Origin: Vicinamibacterales bacterium
GTDB taxonomy: Bacteria; Acidobacteriota; Vicinamibacteria; Vicinamibacterales; 2-12-FULL-66-21
Assembly (NCBI GenBank): GCA_036496585.1
Contig: DASXLB010000060.1
Location: 1 to 64,000, forward strand
DNA: 64,000 nucleotides
Reading direction: 5' to 3'
Below the pieces are notes generated by a model that worked only from the letters and a program-made list of their open reading frames with translations, did not search any database and was not told the origin of the DNA. Numbering within the stretch: the stretch's first letter is position 1; the number at the start of each line of letters is the position of its first letter. A program made the position numbers and the translations under genes. Positions 61,497 to 64,000 of this stretch are shown here, piece after piece.

Positions 61497-62820
61497 TTTT
61501 GTCCTTGTCGACCTCCGCGAGGTCCCTGGCCAGCTGCGCATAGAGCTCGGTCTCGAGCGAGACACGCAGCGGCTCGAGGCGGACGCCGTCGAGCACCTGC
61601 CCGGCGAACGCATGGATCAGCATGTCGCGCGCTTCGTCGTAGGAGAGGCCGCGCGCGCGCAGATAGAAGATCGCGTCTTCGTCGAGCTGGCCGATCGCGG
61701 CGCCGTGCGTGCACTTCACGTCGTCGGCGAAGATCTCGAGCTGCGGCTTGGTGTTGATGGTCGCGCCGTCGGTGAGCAGCAGCGCGCGATTGGTCTGCTT
61801 GGCGTCGGTCTTCTGCGCGTCCTGGCGCACGATGATCTTGCCGTTGAACACCGCCCGCGCGCTGCCGCCCAGAATGCCCTTGTAGACCTCGTGGCTGCCG
61901 CAGTGCGCCTTGGCGTGGTCGATCGTCGTGTGATTGTCGACCAGCCGATCTCGATCGGCGAGATACAGCCCGTTGAGCGTGCAGTCGCCCCCCTCGCCGT
62001 CGAGGATCACGCCGGCGTCGTTGCGGACGATGCGGCCGCCGAGCGAAAAGGAGTGCGACGAAAAGCGGGCGCTCCGTGAGGTGTGCGCGTGCAGCGCCGC
62101 CATATGGAACGCGTCGGTCGATTCCTGCTGCACCTTGTAGTGCTCGATGCCGGCGTTCTCGCCGACGAACACCTCCGAGACGGCGTTGGTGAAGTAGGTG
62201 TCGCCGGGCGCGCCGATATAGCTCTCGATGACGGTCGCCTGCGCGCCGGCCGCCGCGACGATGAGCGTGCGCGGATGCGCCATCACGTGCGACCCTTCCG
62301 CGCCGGTGACGAACACGATGTGGATCGGCGTCTCGAGCGAGACGTGCTCCGGCACGTGCACGAACGCGCCGTCGTCGACGAACGCCGTGTTGAGCGCCGT
62401 AAAGCTGCGTGTATTCAGGTCGGCGAGCTGTCCGAAATAGCGCTGCACGACGTCGGCGTGGTCCTTGAGGGCGGCCGCGAGCGACCCGGCGTGCACGCCG
62501 CTGGGCAGCCCGCGGGTGCGCGACAGGGTCGGGTCGAAGCGGCCGTTGACGACGACCAGCCGGATCGCGGCGTCGGTGTAGGCGAAGCCGTGGAGGCGGT
62601 CGGCGGTGCCGGAGATCGGTCCGGCCGGCTGGAAATCGACCGCGCCGATCGGGGCGACGTTGGCGAAGCGCCAGTCTTCGTCGCGCACCGTCGGGAGGCC
62701 CATCGCCGCGAACCGCGCCGCCCCGCGCCCGCGCAGATCGTCGAGCCAGCGCGGTCCCCCGTGGGGACGCTTCTCCAACGCCGAGCCGAACACCGCCGCC
62801 TTTTCTGCTAACTGCGTCAT
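61471..62820 (-). CDS. sufD: SufD, Fe-S assembly scaffold subunit
   Basis: The protein has 449 residues. The SufBD beta-helix core shows HVPEHVSLETPIHIVFV, HPRTLIVAAAGAQATVIESYIG, FVGENAGIEHYKVQQES and the C-terminal CTHGAAIGQLDEDAIFYLRARGLSYDEARDMLIHAFAGQVLD, which is the SufD hallmark. It forms the SufBC2D complex with the neighbours. It is 71 bases downstream of sufC on the same strand. Confidence 0.93.
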   Translation of the reverse strand: MTQLAEKAAVFGSALEKRPHGGPRWLDDLRGRGAARFAAMGLPTVRDEDWRFANVAPIGAVDFQPAGPISGTADRLHGFAYTDAAIRLVVVNGRFDPTLSRTRGLPSGVHAGSLAAALKDHADVVQRYFGQLADLNTRSFTALNTAFVDDGAFVHVPEHVSLETPIHIVFVTGAEGSHVMAHPRTLIVAAAGAQATVIESYIGAPGDTYFTNAVSEVFVGENAGIEHYKVQQESTDAFHMAALHAHTSRSARFSSHSFSLGGRIVRNDAGVILDGEGGDCTLNGLYLADRDRLVDNHTTIDHAKAHCGSHEVYKGILGGSARAVFNGKIIVRQDAQKTDAKQTNRALLLTDGATINTKPQLEIFADDVKCTHGAAIGQLDEDAIFYLRARGLSYDEARDMLIHAFAGQVLDGVRLEPLRVSLETELYAQLARDLAEVDKDKNDAGDRRV

Positions 62821-62891
62821 CTTTGTCTCAATTGCCCGCTAATCCCAGGTGCCAACGCCCAATCCGCTGGTGTCCCGCTCTGTGGAAGTCG

Positions 62892-63635
62892 TCACGCCGC
62901 GTCAATCCAGCCGTAGCCCTTGGCCTCGAGCTCGAGAGCGAGCTCCTTGCCGCCCGACTTGACGATCCGGCCGTGGCTGAGCACGTGCACGTAGTCGGGC
63001 ACGATGTAGGTCAGGAGCCGCTGGTAGTGGGTGACCACGATGAACGCCCGGCCGGGACCGCGCATCGCGTTGACGCCGTTGGCGACCAGCTTCAGCGCGT
63101 CGATGTCGAGGCCGGAATCCGTCTCGTCGAGGATCGCCAGCTTCGGTTCGAGCAGCGCCATCTGGAAGATCTCGTTGCGCTTCTTTTCGCCGCCGGAGAA
63201 GCCCTCGTTGACGTTGCGCTGCAGCATCGTCTTGTCGATCTCGAGCAGCGCCGACTTCTCCTGGACGACCTGCATGAACTCCATCGCGTCGAGCTCGGGC
63301 TGGCCTTTATGCTTGCGCGCGGCGTTGACGGCCGCCTTGAGGAAATAGGCGTTGTTCACGCCGGCGATCTCCACCGGGTACTGGAAGGCCATGAACACCC
63401 CCTCGCGGGCGCGCTCGTCCGGATCCATCTCGAGGAGATCGGCCCCCTCGAACAGCACCTCGCCGGCGGTCACCTCATACTCGGGGTGCCCCGAGAGCGC
63501 CCGGGCCAGCGTGCTCTTGCCGGAGCCGTTGGGCCCCATGATCGCGTGTACCTCGCCGGCGTTCACCCGGAGATCGAGCCCCTTGAGGATGTCTTTCCCC
63601 TCGGCGCGCACGTGCAGATTCTTGACGTCCAGCAT
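62892..63635 (-). CDS. sufC: SufC ATPase
   Basis: The ATG at 63635 gives 247 residues. Walker A is GPNGSGKST, the Q-loop FMAFQYPVEIAGV, the signature EGFSGGEKKRNEIFQMALLEP and Walker B LAILDETDSGLD, with the switch His in VVTHYQRLL. The Glu-Thr-Asp after Walker B and the SGGEKKRNEI variant are specific for SufC. It drives conformational changes in SufBC2D. The gap to sufB is 47 bases. Confidence 0.95.
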   Translation of the reverse strand: MLDVKNLHVRAEGKDILKGLDLRVNAGEVHAIMGPNGSGKSTLARALSGHPEYEVTAGEVLFEGADLLEMDPDERAREGVFMAFQYPVEIAGVNNAYFLKAAVNAARKHKGQPELDAMEFMQVVQEKSALLEIDKTMLQRNVNEGFSGGEKKRNEIFQMALLEPKLAILDETDSGLDIDALKLVANGVNAMRGPGRAFIVVTHYQRLLTYIVPDYVHVLSHGRIVKSGGKELALELEAKGYGWIDAA

Positions 63636-63682
63636 GCTCACTACAGAACTCCCAGCTCCGAATTCCCGATGGCCAACCCGTC

Positions 63683-64000
63683 TTACCCGACGGATCCTTC
63701 CAGTGACACCGACAACAGCTTCTGCGCTTCGACCGCGAACTCCATCGGCAGCTCGCGGAACACTTCCTTGCAGAAGCCGCTGACGATCATGTTGACGGCG
63801 TCTTCCGTCGGGATGCCGCGCTGCCGGCAGTAGAAAATCTGGTCCTCGCCGATCTTCGAGGTCGACGCTTCGTGCTCGACCTTGGCGGTGGTATTGCGGA
63901 TCTCGAGATAAGGAAACGTGTGGGCGCCGCACTTGTCGCCGATGAGCAGCGAGTCGCACTGCGAGTAGTTGCGCGCCTGGCTCGCGTTCTTGCCGATGCG
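63683..64000 (-). CDS. sufB: SufB, C-terminal part (runs off the window)
   Basis: Only the last 105 codons are inside the window, read from 64000 to the TAA at 63683. They encode [47 protein letters not shown] and [21 protein letters not shown], the C-terminal hallmark of SufB, including the cysteine used in cluster building. It is the most upstream visible gene of the sufBCDSUT unit. Confidence 0.95.
   Translation of the reverse strand, partial: RIGKNASQARNYSQCDSLLIGDKCGAHTFPYLEIRNTTAKVEHEASTSKIGEDQIFYCRQRGIPTEDAVNMIVSGFCKEVFRELPMEFAVEAQKLLSVSLEGSVG

Overview
The window is a GC-rich chromosomal segment that looks like an acidobacterium, probably a soil lineage near Vicinamibacteria. This assignment is inferred from gene content. 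The clues are two MacB/FtsX-type permeases of the acidobacterial 'ADOP' kind (one directly behind a PadR regulator), a TonB receptor with an N-terminal carboxypeptidase-regulatory-like domain, menaquinone synthesis by the futalosine route (MqnE and MqnD), a SufBCDSUT iron-sulfur operon, a LigC/LigD-polymerase pair and many GTG/TTG starts. No phage, transposase or CRISPR array was seen; it reads as ordinary chromosome with one slightly atypical patch at about 42.0-44.2 kb.

Layout. 0-9.3 kb: a secreted esterase and an SGNH-like protein, an MFS transporter, a DUF3237 protein, a YpdA-type flavoprotein, an ADOP permease and two tandem zinc-ribbon/AIM24 proteins. 9.3-16.5 kb: LigC and the LigD polymerase domain, a DUF305 lipoprotein, an LVIVD-type lipoprotein, then an opposing cluster of a Rieske protein and two small membrane proteins, one with a b561-like histidine pattern. 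16.5-24.7 kb: a D-xylonate pathway pair (SMP-30 lactonase and YjhG dehydratase), PadR plus ADOP permease, a CotH-like secreted protein and YceI. 24.7-30.8 kb: an HxlR regulator, a HAD remnant, a TolC/EmrA/EmrB-like efflux operon, Mug and an EVE protein. 30.8-42 kb: GlgB, an ExeA-like ATPase, a Kir potassium channel, tRNA-Ser(CGA), an unknown 408-residue protein, two GT-C-like membrane proteins and TadA. 42-49.4 kb: a JAMM protease, a cysteine-rich unknown protein, tRNA-Arg(ACG), MogA, a Tat-exported DsrE-like protein, MoeA, a selenocysteine-type peroxiredoxin, superoxide dismutase and MqnE. 49.4-54.8 kb: a cobalamin riboswitch leading into a TonB receptor and BtuD, BtuC and BtuF homologues. 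54.8-64 kb: a GH15 hydrolase, MqnD, a cysteine desulfurase, an Rrf2 regulator and the suf operon, cut by the window edge inside sufB.

How genes work together. The btu genes form one vitamin B12 uptake unit under riboswitch control. The suf genes are stitched together by short overlaps and supply clusters to enzymes such as the radical-SAM MqnE. MogA and MoeA complete molybdenum cofactor. The peroxiredoxin and superoxide dismutase are convergent oxidative-stress genes.

Most interesting points. (1) The peroxiredoxin gene at 46991-47455 has an in-frame TGA exactly where the peroxidatic cysteine belongs, followed by a hairpin fitting the bacterial SECIS rules. (2) The cobalamin riboswitch carries about 170 extra bases built of two inverted REP-like palindromes around three 35-bp tandem repeats. 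(3) At least eight genes start 6-7 bases after a TANNNT box, indicating leaderless mRNAs. (4) mqnE and the riboswitch appear to share overlapping -10 boxes on opposite strands. (5) A 273-residue protein ends in a hydrophobic tail with ten cysteines.
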